From assembly GCF_000427625.1 (NCBI RefSeq), contig NZ_KE386569.1, positions 1,787,408-1,851,407 on the forward strand: a DNA stretch of 64,000 nucleotides. Reading direction: 5' to 3'. A program made the position numbers and the translations under genes. The DNA is from Methylobacter luteus IMV-B-3098 (GTDB taxonomy: Bacteria > Pseudomonadota > Gammaproteobacteria > Methylococcales > Methylomonadaceae). Positions 28,110-38,202 of the stretch are shown one piece after another (the stretch's first letter is position 1; each line of letters opens with the position of its first letter). The notes beneath the pieces were generated by a model. The model did no database searches, was not told the origin of the DNA, and saw only the letters and a list, made by a program, of their open reading frames with translations.

Positions 28110-31100
28110 CTAAGGCTGTGTTGGAGCAGCTGTTACATTATTTTTGTCGGCCATCGCCATTTTAGGCACTGGCACGGAACCCGGATTATTTGCAGTTCGA
28201 TTCACCAAAGGCGAAAGCGTGGGCTCCAGAAACTTCACTATCTGTACCGGCAGTGAACTGGTGAAGTGATACTGTTCGGCATTGGGTCCGGCCACATAAG
28301 CGGTGATAACGCCAAAGAACCGGTCACCGATGAAAAACGTAAACGTGGCGGCGCGACTGATGAATTTCGACTCAATCAGGCGACCTCCCTCTCCCCATAC
28401 CTCGCGGCGATGATCGCCGGTGCCGGTTTTCCCGCCTACAGTCAGAGGTTTGCCTTCCAGATCGGTATAAACGCCCCTGAGACGCGAGGCGGTTCCGCCC
28501 TCCACAACGCCAGTCAGCGCGCCGCGAGCCACCCGCGCGACTTCAGCCGGCATGACGCGCTCACCTTTACCGGGCGATCTGTTCAGTAATGTCTCGTACG
28601 GTGTGGCCTCGGCATAGTGCAAGCTTTCGAATCGAATCAGCGGCTGTCTTATGCCATCATTCTGCAAAATGCCCATCAGCTCCGCCAAGGCGGCAGGCCG
28701 ATCGCCGGAAGCGCCGATAGATGTCGCGTAAGAAGGCGTCAATGCCTGGAACGGATAACCGAGACGTACCCAGGCACGATGAATTTCTTTAAATGCCTCG
28801 GCCTCCAGCAACGTCATGATACGCCGTTGTTGAGCATGCTTTCTTTTGCTTTTGAGCAGCCACCGGTACACGGCCTGCCGCTGTTCGACGCCGGCGGCAA
28901 GAACTTCGTCGCGCGCGGCATTCGGGTGTTTGGCCAGATAACCGACCAGCCAAAGCTCAAGCGGATGAATCTTGGTGATATAGCCCTGATCCTGCAAGTC
29001 GAATTTTGCTGTTGAATATTTCTTGTGCAGCTCGCCAATGTCTTCCTTGGCTAGAATGGACGAGGGCAGATTCGCTTTCAGATAAGCGTTGAGATCATAC
29101 TCGTCGTGATCCGGATAAATGGCCTGGTACAGCATGGTCAGCCGCGACGCTTTGGCCTTGACGCGCTGGGTCAGCAGGGCCAGGGCTTCTTCCGCGCTTT
29201 TGCCTTGGTATTTGGCATAAAAACGCCGTAGATAAACCAGTCCTTCGCGATCGGCAAAACGCTCCAGATAGGCTTGCCTGCGCGGGTCTTCTTCATTCTC
29301 AAGCCAGCGGGCGACGCCCTCGGGCCTGTAAAGATGATGATAGACCACATCGCGCATCAGGCGAATGAAGACCAGATTCACGGAATCGCGCAAAGCATGG
29401 CGCACCGACATGATTTTAGCGTTTTCTTCACGCGTGAAATTCTCGAAATGATGAATGCCGCCGCCGGTGAAAAAATTTTCGTAAGGACTGGCCGAATAGC
29501 GCCGGTCCAGCGCCATATTCAGCAATTCCTCCAGACCTATCTGAGTATGCAGCCGAAGCTGCTCGATAACCCATGCCGATAAATAATCGCGTGGATGCAG
29601 TTCGACTTTTTCCAGTTCCTGAGTCGGGCGGTCTTTATACTGATGGTACAGACCGCTGATAAGCTGCAAATAATGCACCATCGTACGCAACTTGGCGGTT
29701 GAACCAAGATCCAGGCGAATGCCTTCATTAATATCAAGAGGCTGATCAAAATTATCGGTTTGAACGCGCAGCAGATTGCCTTTTTCACTGCGTTCAAACA
29801 ACATCAGGCTATAGACGACGGGAGACAGATCCTGATTGTCGCCCAGCAACCTGAAGCCTACCGCGCCGGCGGCACGGGCTGTAGCCGGGTCGCTCAACCG
29901 GCGTAACGCATTCCCGACGGCTTGCTGCGTCTGGTAGTCGATAGTAGTCGTGGCCGTTAAATCCTGGCGATCCAGTTCATAGATGGACTTCACGCCCGTC
30001 GCTCTAGCCAGACGTGTTCTCAGCACGGTCTGTGTTTTTTTCTCGGCCATGAATTTGGCAAGAGACGAATTTAGACCTACAGGGCGGGCAGTGGATACTT
30101 TTAGTGCGGCATCACGCAACGCTGGCGAAATAACGCCCTGGCTCGCCATCGCCCGCAAATATCGATCGGTCAATGACTGAAGCGCCTGATAGCCCGGACC
30201 CAATAGATAAGAAGGCCGCCTTTGAGATAGGAGAATACTGAGAACCTGCCGGTAGGCTTGCGCCTGCTTCTGACTGATATTTTCCGAATTGATCGCGCCC
30301 GGACTGAGCATTCTGTTGACTTCGTTAAAATCCGCACCGAACCAGGCCGACAAGCCATCACCCAAACCATGGACTTCTCCCAATCTCGGCGTCGCGGCTA
30401 GCGGCATGGAATTCAGGTAAGCCAGGGCGATTTCTCGCCGCATTTCGCGCGTATCAGGTCCTAAAAGATAGGCGCGCACCGATGCGCTGCCCATCTGGCG
30501 AAACTTGTCTATCAGAGATTTCGTATAGCCATCAGGCGAGTGACGGTACTTTTCCAATTGCGTAGCTAATGTACTGCCGCCCGGCACATTGATATCAGCG
30601 CCCAGTTTCTTCGCCATTAATTGCAGTCCGGCAAATCCCAGCCGGTCCCATTCAACGGCGGGGTTTATGGTGGTATTCGTTTCATCCAGCAATTCCCGGT
30701 TCTCGATAAAAAGCAACGTGTTCAGCACCAGAGGGGGAATGGATTCGAAGTTGGGGTAACCGTAAGTTGGATAAACCGCGCTGAACAAAACCTGATTGGC
30801 CTGATCAACGATGCGAAGCCCGGCCTGAGTTTTCTCGCGATAGATGGGGAATAGGCCATAATCGACCAGTTGAGTCAGCATCGGAGACGAGGCCGCCTGG
30901 GCGGAAATGCTAAAGCCTGCCTTTTCAACACGCTGAATCATATCCGGCAGCATCGCGTAGCCTAGCCGCAAATCATAAGGACCATGATCAGGGTAACGAA
31001 TCGATGAACTGCGACCGGGCTCTAGTTTGAAACTCAGTTGCTTGCTTATTTCGGAAAGATATTGGGCTTGATATTTGGAGGTTTTAACCTCTTCTCTGAT

Positions 31101-31190
31101 AACTGTTGCAAAAACAATACTGATTCCAACCAGAATGATCAGAATTGCCAGACTAAAAAACCGATGAATTATCCGTTTATTCGTTTGCAT
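28110..31190 (-). CDS. Large class A penicillin-binding protein (transglycosylase-transpeptidase)
   Basis: A 1026-residue peptidoglycan synthase. One N-terminal membrane anchor (residues 10-30). GT51 transglycosylase motifs: FIENRELL near 161 and GGSTLATQLEK near 205. Transpeptidase motifs: STAK at about 497-500, SVN at about 603 and KTGTG at about 921. The spacing from SVN to KTG (over 310 residues) is far larger than in ordinary PBPs, so the transpeptidase carries extra sequence, largely helical and charged (residues about 625-800). All three catalytic motifs survive. It resembles large PBP1-like proteins of other proteobacteria rather than PBP1a, 1b or 1c. Single gene. Confidence 0.83.
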   Translation of the reverse strand: MQTNKRIIHRFFSLAILIILVGISIVFATVIREEVKTSKYQAQYLSEISKQLSFKLEPGRSSSIRYPDHGPYDLRLGYAMLPDMIQRVEKAGFSISAQAASSPMLTQLVDYGLFPIYREKTQAGLRIVDQANQVLFSAVYPTYGYPNFESIPPLVLNTLLFIENRELLDETNTTINPAVEWDRLGFAGLQLMAKKLGADINVPGGSTLATQLEKYRHSPDGYTKSLIDKFRQMGSASVRAYLLGPDTREMRREIALAYLNSMPLAATPRLGEVHGLGDGLSAWFGADFNEVNRMLSPGAINSENISQKQAQAYRQVLSILLSQRRPSYLLGPGYQALQSLTDRYLRAMASQGVISPALRDAALKVSTARPVGLNSSLAKFMAEKKTQTVLRTRLARATGVKSIYELDRQDLTATTTIDYQTQQAVGNALRRLSDPATARAAGAVGFRLLGDNQDLSPVVYSLMLFERSEKGNLLRVQTDNFDQPLDINEGIRLDLGSTAKLRTMVHYLQLISGLYHQYKDRPTQELEKVELHPRDYLSAWVIEQLRLHTQIGLEELLNMALDRRYSASPYENFFTGGGIHHFENFTREENAKIMSVRHALRDSVNLVFIRLMRDVVYHHLYRPEGVARWLENEEDPRRQAYLERFADREGLVYLRRFYAKYQGKSAEEALALLTQRVKAKASRLTMLYQAIYPDHDEYDLNAYLKANLPSSILAKEDIGELHKKYSTAKFDLQDQGYITKIHPLELWLVGYLAKHPNAARDEVLAAGVEQRQAVYRWLLKSKRKHAQQRRIMTLLEAEAFKEIHRAWVRLGYPFQALTPSYATSIGASGDRPAALAELMGILQNDGIRQPLIRFESLHYAEATPYETLLNRSPGKGERVMPAEVARVARGALTGVVEGGTASRLRGVYTDLEGKPLTVGGKTGTGDHRREVWGEGGRLIESKFISRAATFTFFIGDRFFGVITAYVAGPNAEQYHFTSSLPVQIVKFLEPTLSPLVNRTANNPGSVPVPKMAMADKNNVTAAPTQP

Positions 31191-31988
31191 TCCTGATAAT
31201 TTCCTTCAAAGCAAAATAAGCGCACTCTTAGTTGCGAGCATAAGAAAGTAACGAAACCGACACAATATTTCCACTCGATGCTGTTATTTAAAGTCATTTT
31301 TATATGTATCGATTCGATTTACTTACAATGCCCAAGTTTTCAGATGAAGAATATACTATTAATATTCAGGTGTTAATAAGTGATGTTACGCAGTATTAAA
31401 TTTCTGTAGTTCGTAGTTAAATTAGTGCGGGCGCATTGCGCAACACAGTATAGCGGTTTTTTATTTGTTTTCTTGAATAACCCATTTGGCTTCTGGTTAG
31501 AAATCTTCTTCAAGTCTATCTGATAGTGCCGCCTGCGCCTCTGATATCAGGCAACTAACAAAAACGCGCTACGCACTCGCTGCATTAGCGTAACAGATTT
31601 AGATGCAGTAGGTAATATTTCCAGGTAACTATAGCCATTTTCGACATCATCAAACGGATAGCTTAAAAAATATCAAATAGTTATAAGAAATACAGCCACT
31701 GATATTACGCAACGGCAGGGTCCCTGGAGCGCCTACTGTTGGCATTCGACCCAAAGTGCCTTCAATGCTTTATAAACGGCTGCATTGTTGTTAGTGCGAA
31801 TACCCTCCAGATCACAAGTAAATTCGCATCTATGAAGACTATTCAATTGATGAGGTTACGGGGGTGAGTTGGAAAAGATCGGTTTATGAAGTATCGCTTG
31901 CACAATAAGCGGGATAAAAAAGGCCCGTGTATAACATCTAATAGTGATTAAACACTCCAATCAGCATTGCATTCACTAGGATAAGACA
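31191..31988. other. 798-bp gene-free region
   Basis: AT-rich DNA without a credible ORF on either strand. It holds one copy of the dispersed repeat (31723-31750). The end just upstream of 31989 should contain the promoter of the fusion gene, with no clear box seen. Confidence 0.45.
31723..31750. repeat. Copy of dispersed repeat core
   Basis: Starts CCTGGAGCGCCTACTGTTGG and ends TTCGAC; it is the reverse complement of 638-665 with about one mismatch in 27. Here the outer GTAGGGTCGAATT arm is decayed. Confidence 0.6.
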
Positions 31989-34136
31989 ATGACCAGATCA
32001 CACATCGTTTTGCTGATAATTATAGCCGTGCTGATAGGCGCTTTTTTCTATTCCGATCTGCAGCAATTGCTGACCCTGGAAACTTTAAAGGCCAAGCACC
32101 AGGCCCTCCTTGCTTATACCAATGCCCATCCTGTCAAGGCTACGATCTTTTACGCGCTGATTTATATTGCCGCGACCGCCTTGTCCCTGCCCGGCGGCGC
32201 GCTGTTAACATTAGCCGGCGGCGCGCTGTTCGGCTTGCTATGGGGAACATTGATCGTATCGTTTGCATCCAGCATCGGCGCCACGCTGGCTTTTCTGGCC
32301 GCGCGTTTTCTGTTTCGCGACCTTGTCAAAGCCAAGTTCGCCGAACGCATCAAAGCCGTGGATGAAGGCATGGCGCGTGACGGGGCTTATTATTTGTTTA
32401 CCTTGCGGCTGGTGCCGGTTTTCCCGTTTTTCGTCATTAATCTGGTCATGGGATTGACAGCCATCACAACCCGCACCTTTTACTGGATCAGTCAACTGGG
32501 CATGTTGCCTGGTACGGTGGTGTACATTAATGCCGGCACACAACTGGCTAAAATCGATACTTTGTCGGGCATATTCTCCCCTGCTCTGCTAGGATCGTTT
32601 GCCTTATTGGGACTTTTTCCTCTTATAACACGCAAAGTCGTTTCGGCCTTTCAAGCCAAACAAATTTACAAAAAGTGGGCTAAACCCGACAAGTTCGACA
32701 CCAATCTCGTGGTCATAGGCGCGGGCGCGGCAGGACTGGTTGCCGCTTATATTGCCGCCGCTGTCAAGGCCCGCGTCACGCTGGTTGAAAAACACAAAAT
32801 GGGCGGTGAATGCCTTAATACCGGCTGCGTGCCATCGAAAGCCCTCATCCGTTCGACGAAATTGCTGGCGCAGTTTCACCGCGCTGCCGAATTCGGCATC
32901 AACGGCATTAAAGCCGATTTTGACTTTGCCGGGATTATGGAGCGTGTGCAACGTGTGATTGAAACCGTCGCGCCGCACGATTCGGCGCAGCGCTACCGGG
33001 AACTCGGCGTGGATGTCATTGAAGGAAGCGCCAGGATTATTTCTCCCTGGGCGGTTGAAATTACGACGCCGGAAGGCACGCGCACCTTGACAACGCGTTC
33101 CATCGTCATTGCCACCGGCTCGCGACCTTTTGTTCCTGCGATCCCGGGCCTTGACAACATCGATTACCTGACGTCCGACACGATCTGGAATTTGCGCGAG
33201 CAACCCAGACGTTTGCTGGTACTGGGCGGAGGGCCTATCGGCTGCGAACTGGCGCAAGCTTTCGCCCGCCTTGGAACACAAGTCATCCAGGTCGAAAAAG
33301 CACCGCGCCTGTTAACGCGAGAAGACGCGGAAGTTTCCACGACTATAATGGAAAAGTTCAGTCAGGAAGGCATAGACGTACGCCTGGAACATACCGCAAA
33401 GCAATTCCTTGCCGAAAACGGCGAGCACATCCTGATTGCCGAATATCGGGGCCAGGAAGTGCGCATCGTCTTTGATCGGCTACTGCTGGCTATCGGCCGC
33501 ACAGCCAACACCGCCGGTTTCGGCCTGGAAGACATCGGCGTGGAACTGGCGCCCGGGCGTACGGTGCGGGTTGATGAATTTCAGTCCACCAATTATCCGA
33601 ATATCTTCGCCTGCGGTGATGTGGCAGGTCCCTATCAGTTTACTCATACAGCCGCGCATCAGGCCTGGTACGCATCGGTTAACGCCCTGTTCGGCAGCTT
33701 CAATAAATTTCGTACCGACTACTCAGTGATTCCCTGGGCAACCTTTACCGACCCGGAAGTCGCCCGCGTCGGTCTGAATGAGCAGGACGCCAGGGAACAA
33801 GGCGTTGCCTATGAAGTCAGCATTTATAATATTGATGACCTGGACCGCGCTATTGCCGACAGTGCGGCGCACGGTTTCGTCAAAGTGCTGACCCCGCCCG
33901 GCAAGGATAAAATTCTGGGCGTCACCATAGTTGGCCAGCATGCAGGCGACGTGATCGCGGAATTCGTGCTGGCCATGAAGCATGGTATTGGCCTGAATGA
34001 CATCCTGCGCACTATTCATATCTATCCGACCATGGCGGAAGCCAACAAATACGCCGCTGGCGTATGGAAGCGCCGTCATCAGCCGGAAACATTGTTGAAG
34101 TGGATAGCGCGCTTCCACGCCTGGCGGCGGGGCTAA
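31989..34136 (+). CDS. TVP38/TMEM64 membrane domain fused to a mercuric-reductase-like flavoprotein
   Basis: A 715-residue fusion. Residues 1-225 form a DedA/VTT (TVP38/TMEM64) membrane domain with GGALLTLAGGALFGLLWGT and a late VPVFPFFVINLVMG. Residues about 235-715 form a class I pyridine nucleotide-disulfide oxidoreductase: FAD site VVIGAGAAGLVAAYIAA, redox pair GGECLNTGCVPSKA, NAD(P) site LVLGGGPIGCELAQ, FACGDVAGPYQFTH, and the dimer-interface end HIYPTMAEANK. The MerA-type vicinal C-terminal cysteines are missing, so mercury is probably not the substrate. The same fusion is known in other bacteria; its substrate is not established. Confidence 0.88.
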   Translation: MTRSHIVLLIIIAVLIGAFFYSDLQQLLTLETLKAKHQALLAYTNAHPVKATIFYALIYIAATALSLPGGALLTLAGGALFGLLWGTLIVSFASSIGATLAFLAARFLFRDLVKAKFAERIKAVDEGMARDGAYYLFTLRLVPVFPFFVINLVMGLTAITTRTFYWISQLGMLPGTVVYINAGTQLAKIDTLSGIFSPALLGSFALLGLFPLITRKVVSAFQAKQIYKKWAKPDKFDTNLVVIGAGAAGLVAAYIAAAVKARVTLVEKHKMGGECLNTGCVPSKALIRSTKLLAQFHRAAEFGINGIKADFDFAGIMERVQRVIETVAPHDSAQRYRELGVDVIEGSARIISPWAVEITTPEGTRTLTTRSIVIATGSRPFVPAIPGLDNIDYLTSDTIWNLREQPRRLLVLGGGPIGCELAQAFARLGTQVIQVEKAPRLLTREDAEVSTTIMEKFSQEGIDVRLEHTAKQFLAENGEHILIAEYRGQEVRIVFDRLLLAIGRTANTAGFGLEDIGVELAPGRTVRVDEFQSTNYPNIFACGDVAGPYQFTHTAAHQAWYASVNALFGSFNKFRTDYSVIPWATFTDPEVARVGLNEQDAREQGVAYEVSIYNIDDLDRAIADSAAHGFVKVLTPPGKDKILGVTIVGQHAGDVIAEFVLAMKHGIGLNDILRTIHIYPTMAEANKYAAGVWKRRHQPETLLKWIARFHAWRRG

Positions 34137-34168
34137 TGCGACTTTTTCATATAACTTGTCGTTATTTA

Positions 34169-37100
34169 TCATCCGATAAGCTTGCCAATCGCATTGATCT
34201 TGTGTTTTCGCAGTCGCCATCTGCCAAATGACGCTTCGTTTATGCTGAAATGGATCACCTCTTCGTCTTTTCTGCCGGAGATCGCTGTGGAATGCAGACA
34301 CAGTACGCATTCCCTACTGCCGGCATCCAGTTTCTGGACGCGATAAAAAACCCTCTGCCCGCCCTGTTCGACGCTGACCATGTCATTGACATGCAGCGCC
34401 ATAACAAACTCAAGCTGTTCTGCCTGGCCTGTTTTAGCGATCGGCTGTTTCTGTTTGCCAATGCCCCAGGCTCGATGATTCGCTTCCGTCATGGCCGTAA
34501 ATTCACCGATATATTGGCCGGTGTTTTTATTTCTGAATATTTCCACATGATGAAAGCTGCCGTGGTAGGCCAGCCATTTAAAAACCCTGCCCTGCTTGTC
34601 CCCTGCACCGGATTCGGCTGGATCGGGCTTGGGCAATGTGGTTTCCGATCGCAGAATCCGCACCCGTCTGATCGGGGTTTTGCCGTCTTTATGATAAATC
34701 GTCACGCCTTCCGCGAACGCCGCCTTGGGTTTGCCATTGTAGCGTTCCAGATGCTGCCGGACGATATCCTTAACCACGGGATCGACAATTTTATTGACCT
34801 GTGTAAATGTCCCATCCAGAGGTCTTCTATAGACCTTGCCAGCCCCGATTTCTTCATGCGACAGAGCACTTGAGTCAAGCAACGGCGCATGCGCCACAAT
34901 CATATTATCGAGCGCATGCTGTAAATCCTCGCGCAAAGTCTTCCAGGCCGGTTCAATAGGTAAATCGTCCAGATTCAATTGGGACTGCTTCTGCTCAAGG
35001 TCTCTGGCCGCCTCGACCAGATGCGTATACAACGGCCGATCAATGCAAGCGACGACTAGCGCGTCAACCGCATGATGCCGATAATCGGCCCGATCTTTTG
35101 CCGATGCGCCACCAGCCAGATTGTTCAATCCCCATTGCTGCCGGATCCATGCGGTCGTTAAGCCTTTACTGACCGAAATATCCGTCCCCAGTTGTTTCAA
35201 ATAACCATGCGTTACACGGTTGATATAGCGCGCATCATTGAGTTGCTTGTTGACAAAATCCTCTTTCCGCACCATTGCCGTCGTCATGAAAAAACGCTTT
35301 TTTTTCGGCGTAAGAGACCTGTCCCACCGGTTGAGGTTTTGTACAATTTTATTCCATTGTTCTTTATGATCGCCAAACGCATCAATAGGCGTTTTTTGGC
35401 CCTTGTTGCTGTTTTCCTTGCGATAACACAGCACTTTGTTCATATAAGAATCGTCCAATGATTCGCTGTAAGGCAAAATGTAGCCAATCTCAACTTCGGA
35501 GCCAAACAGAACGGATGAACTGATGCGCAGACCGGAGTAGGCGCAGCGCCGCTGTTGATCCCGCCATAGCCGGTATTTTAGTTGAACGGTTTTGTCAGAG
35601 AAGCCGGCCAAGTCCAGATGCGGGTTCCGTCGCTGAATGTCCTGATACCTCAGCATCGCCTCCTCATTCGCCCGGGCATTGGATTTTTGCTGCCTGATGA
35701 ATTCTGCCTGGCGCCTGGCATTCATGTCCAGATCACGCGCCATCCGGATTCTGATCGCATCGGGCTTGCCGTATTCGGCAATCAGGGCATTGATCAGCCG
35801 CCTGAGCTCACGCAGTCCTTTTCGCAAGACAGGATTGGCGGTTTCGGGCGGCGCGCCCAGTTTGTTCCTTATTTCCCTCTCCTGAATTTCCTGGCCGTAC
35901 CCCGCACTAACCCGTGCATCGGAGTAACTCTGTCCCTGATAAAGGAAAGGCAGCAGCTTGTTGATGGCTTTGACGGAAAGGTGGCAATGTCCCGGCTCAA
36001 ACTCCAGCAGGCACAGACTGGCAACAGTAACCGGGTCAAAGCCCCAGTGCTCGGCCAGCCGTTTCTCCAGAACCGGCTTCTTGTTGATGGTCAATAAATC
36101 TTCAACCAGTACCTGCTGATTTTCAGCGCCCAGATCATCCCATGCACTCAGAACTTTTCTGATCCGGCAGGCAGTCACGTTGCCTTTCAGCATTTTATTG
36201 CTGCGTTCCAGATTGAATTCCATGGCTTCGTCAAAGCCCAACGCCGCTCGTATCATCGGGAAGGTCACCTCGGCTTCGGACTCAAACAGCGAGACCAGTC
36301 TGCCTTTTTGCCCGGCTGACAAAAACGCTTCATGTTCAGCGCAATCCTCACGGTATGTCAGGCTGTTGATAGCCTGCAAATAGCGAAAACGCTGGCTTTC
36401 CAGCCGTGCCATACCGGCCGGCTTGCGTTTGGGTTCCAAAGCGCACCTGCCAACACGGTCGGTGCGCGATTTAGGAAGCCTTTGATAAAAGATGATGCGT
36501 TCCACCTGCTTTTTGACCTGTTCCGTCAACAGGACATGATGGTATTGCTGCTGTTGCCAGATCAGTTCCAGTTCATCTTGATACATTTGCCTATCCGTGC
36601 GCAAATGCATGCCAAGGGCTCGATTGCGCTTGCAGTCGCGAAGGTCCAGCCTCGACAGATATTCGCCCAGCGTCCGGCAGCCCGTCTCTTTGATAGCCGT
36701 CCTTTATCGCCTCGACATCCTTTTTAAAGGCCATTTCTTCCTTGCCGCGTTCGGCGTGGTCCTCACCCTCCCCCAGCTCGGCCAGAACCGCCAACGCATC
36801 AGGGTCATCGACCATATCGCCCAGCAAGGTTTTGCGGCTGCGCGGAAGGCTTCCATGGTGGACTAAATGCAGGATCACCCGGCCCAGTTCGTGCCTGGAT
36901 AATTTTTGATCCAGCGCTTTTGCACGCAAATGATAGGGGTTGCCGATCTGGTTCAGTATGGCTCCCGGTTGAGACGATGTCTGCAACTCCTGCGGTAGCA
37001 GGTCCAGCTTTAACAAATAATTGAGCATCCGTTGCTTTCGTCTGGCTCTGCGCTGAAGAATGCGTCGGATTAATCCGGCATTGCGGCGCTCAGCATCTTT

Positions 37101-37247
37101 AGAAGAAGGTGCTTTCTCTTCAAGGGCTTTGCTGAAAATCCGGCAACCCAGATCAATTATCCTATTGGAACTGCCGTGCATTTCTTCGAGCAATGCCCAG
37201 CCGATGGCATTTGCACTCAAATCCAATCCCAGAACTCTCTTGCTCAT
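34169..37247 (-). pseudogene. cas9: Orphan type II-C-like Cas9, frameshifted and with altered catalytic residues
   Basis: Two overlapping frames together give a Cas9 of about 1020 residues. The first (37247 to about 36685) has RuvC-I GLDLSANAIGWAL with the Asp kept and the Arg-rich bridge helix RRILQRRARRKQRMLNYLL. Around 36682-36690 the frame breaks; in the next frame GCRTLGEYLSRLDLRDCKRN continues the protein to 34169. RuvC-II reads AIRIRMARDL, with Arg (codon 35744-35746) where the catalytic Glu of IHIETAR-type motifs is expected. The HNH domain has CAYSGLRI and SLDDSYMNKVL but EIGYILPYS in place of EIDHILP (codons 35480-35485), so the Asp-His pair is lost. RuvC-III keeps YRHHAVDALVVAC. 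No cas1, cas2 or array is nearby. It could be a decaying gene or a binding-only protein; the frameshift could be an assembly error. Confidence 0.9.
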
Positions 37248-37267
37248 TCATAATCCTTGTGTATAAT

Positions 37268-37391
37268 CCAGACGCTGATGTAACCGATAAGGCCTATCGT
37301 TAACTTTTCATACCCATGGAATTGTTTTCCGTAGGCAGCGCTTCCAAGCGACCAGAGCCCTCGCAAAGTAAAACTTAAGGGGGCTTTTTTA
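37268..37391 (+). ncRNA. Candidate tracrRNA gene, divergent from cas9
   Basis: The 5' part CCAGACGCTGATGTAACCGA could be an anti-repeat. It is followed by ATAAGGCC, the element that begins the nexus in type II-C tracrRNAs such as that of Neisseria, a long stem closed by GCCTA and TAGGC, a small hairpin CGCTTCCAAGCG and a strong terminator hairpin with T6 at 37356-37390. TATAAT at 37262-37267 may be the -10 box, with TTGCTC at 37240-37245 as a weak -35. That would start the RNA near 37274, giving a shorter anti-repeat. No matching repeat occurs in the window. Confidence 0.55.
37356..37390 (+). terminator. Rho-independent terminator of the candidate tracrRNA
   Basis: AGCCCTC pairs with GGGGGCT (one G-T pair) around a nested AAGT/ACTT stem and is followed by six T. 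It shows that a plus-strand transcript ends here, pointing away from cas9. Confidence 0.8.
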
Positions 37392-37415
37392 TATCCATCG
37401 ATTTGCTACTTTTTA

Positions 37416-37741
37416 TTATTTCCCTATCTCTTCAATTAGCCATCCGACGGTCTGTTTTTTTGTCATCAATTCGCGGTAGCCGATGTGGCCGGCAAGTTTG
37501 TTGATCGGATTCTTGGAAAGTAAAAATGTGACATACTGTTATCTGGCTTTCGCCGCGTATTTCATAAAAATGAATTGCAGCCGATCATTTCAATATCGGT
37601 GCCGACTTTGCTAACAGCAAGCGCTTTTCCACTTGAATTTATAATTGCTCGCGCCTTATCAAAGTGATCCTTTACCGCCTTTGCCATGGCTGAAATAACC
37701 TGGTTCAATTGCCCGGCATCATGAGCCGCAAGCCCTTGTAC
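37416..37741 (-). pseudogene. Relic of one or two small genes of unknown function
   Basis: On the minus strand a frame reads LAAHDAGQLNQVISAMAKAV and on to IEMIGCNSFL before TGA at about 37576. An overlapping ATGA restarts MKYAAKAR, hits TAA, and then continues in frame as YVTFLLSKNPINKLAGHIGY to a stop at 37416-37418. The composition is protein-like but the frame is broken. I do not recognise the family; loss of the start and the inner stop suggest decay. Confidence 0.4.
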
Positions 37742-37876
37742 TATAAGCAGGCGTTACAGACTTTTATTATATAGCGCTTGAATTGCGAGTCTGAGTTTGA
37801 GGTCACAATATTGAATATGCGCTTCCGGCATCCATGGCCTGTTTGCCACCCAGAAACACCCTTCGTAGTTTCGGGT

Positions 37877-38110
37877 ATGCTGATAAACGAACTCGATAAA
37901 GGTGACGGCATTTCAATCCGAACAAACACAGGCGAGTCTTACTCTGTTATTCAGCTTATGCTGGCGGATGGCGGGTCTGTTCAACGTCTTATTCACTTGG
38001 CCGCGAACGGGAATGCCTCATATACGGTGCAGGGAAGCGCCGCCGCGGACGAGTCGGGAAAGCACTATTTCGATCACGGAAAGTGCGTGTATATCTACGA
38101 AACGCGATAA
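37877..38110 (+). CDS. Small protein of unknown function
   Basis: A 77-residue frame from ATG 37877 (MLINELDKGDGISIRTNTGE) to 38110, rich in Gly, Ser and charged residues, without membrane segments. A longer frame from 37778 is open, but its first part looks like antisense of the neighbouring relic. No family is recognised. It lies beside the orphan cas9 locus; any link is only positional. Confidence 0.5.
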   Translation: MLINELDKGDGISIRTNTGESYSVIQLMLADGGSVQRLIHLAANGNASYTVQGSAAADESGKHYFDHGKCVYIYETR

Positions 38111-38202
38111 AGAAGAGCCGCGGAGTACCTCTGTCAACGCGCGCGGCCGGCGCGGCAGACGGGATAATTAATCTGTTGCCCTTTCAGTCGATACAACAGG
38201 AT

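Noticed and set aside
37392..38200. Possible CRISPR array next to cas9
   Set aside because: No regularly spaced repeats; only gene relics and a small ORF.
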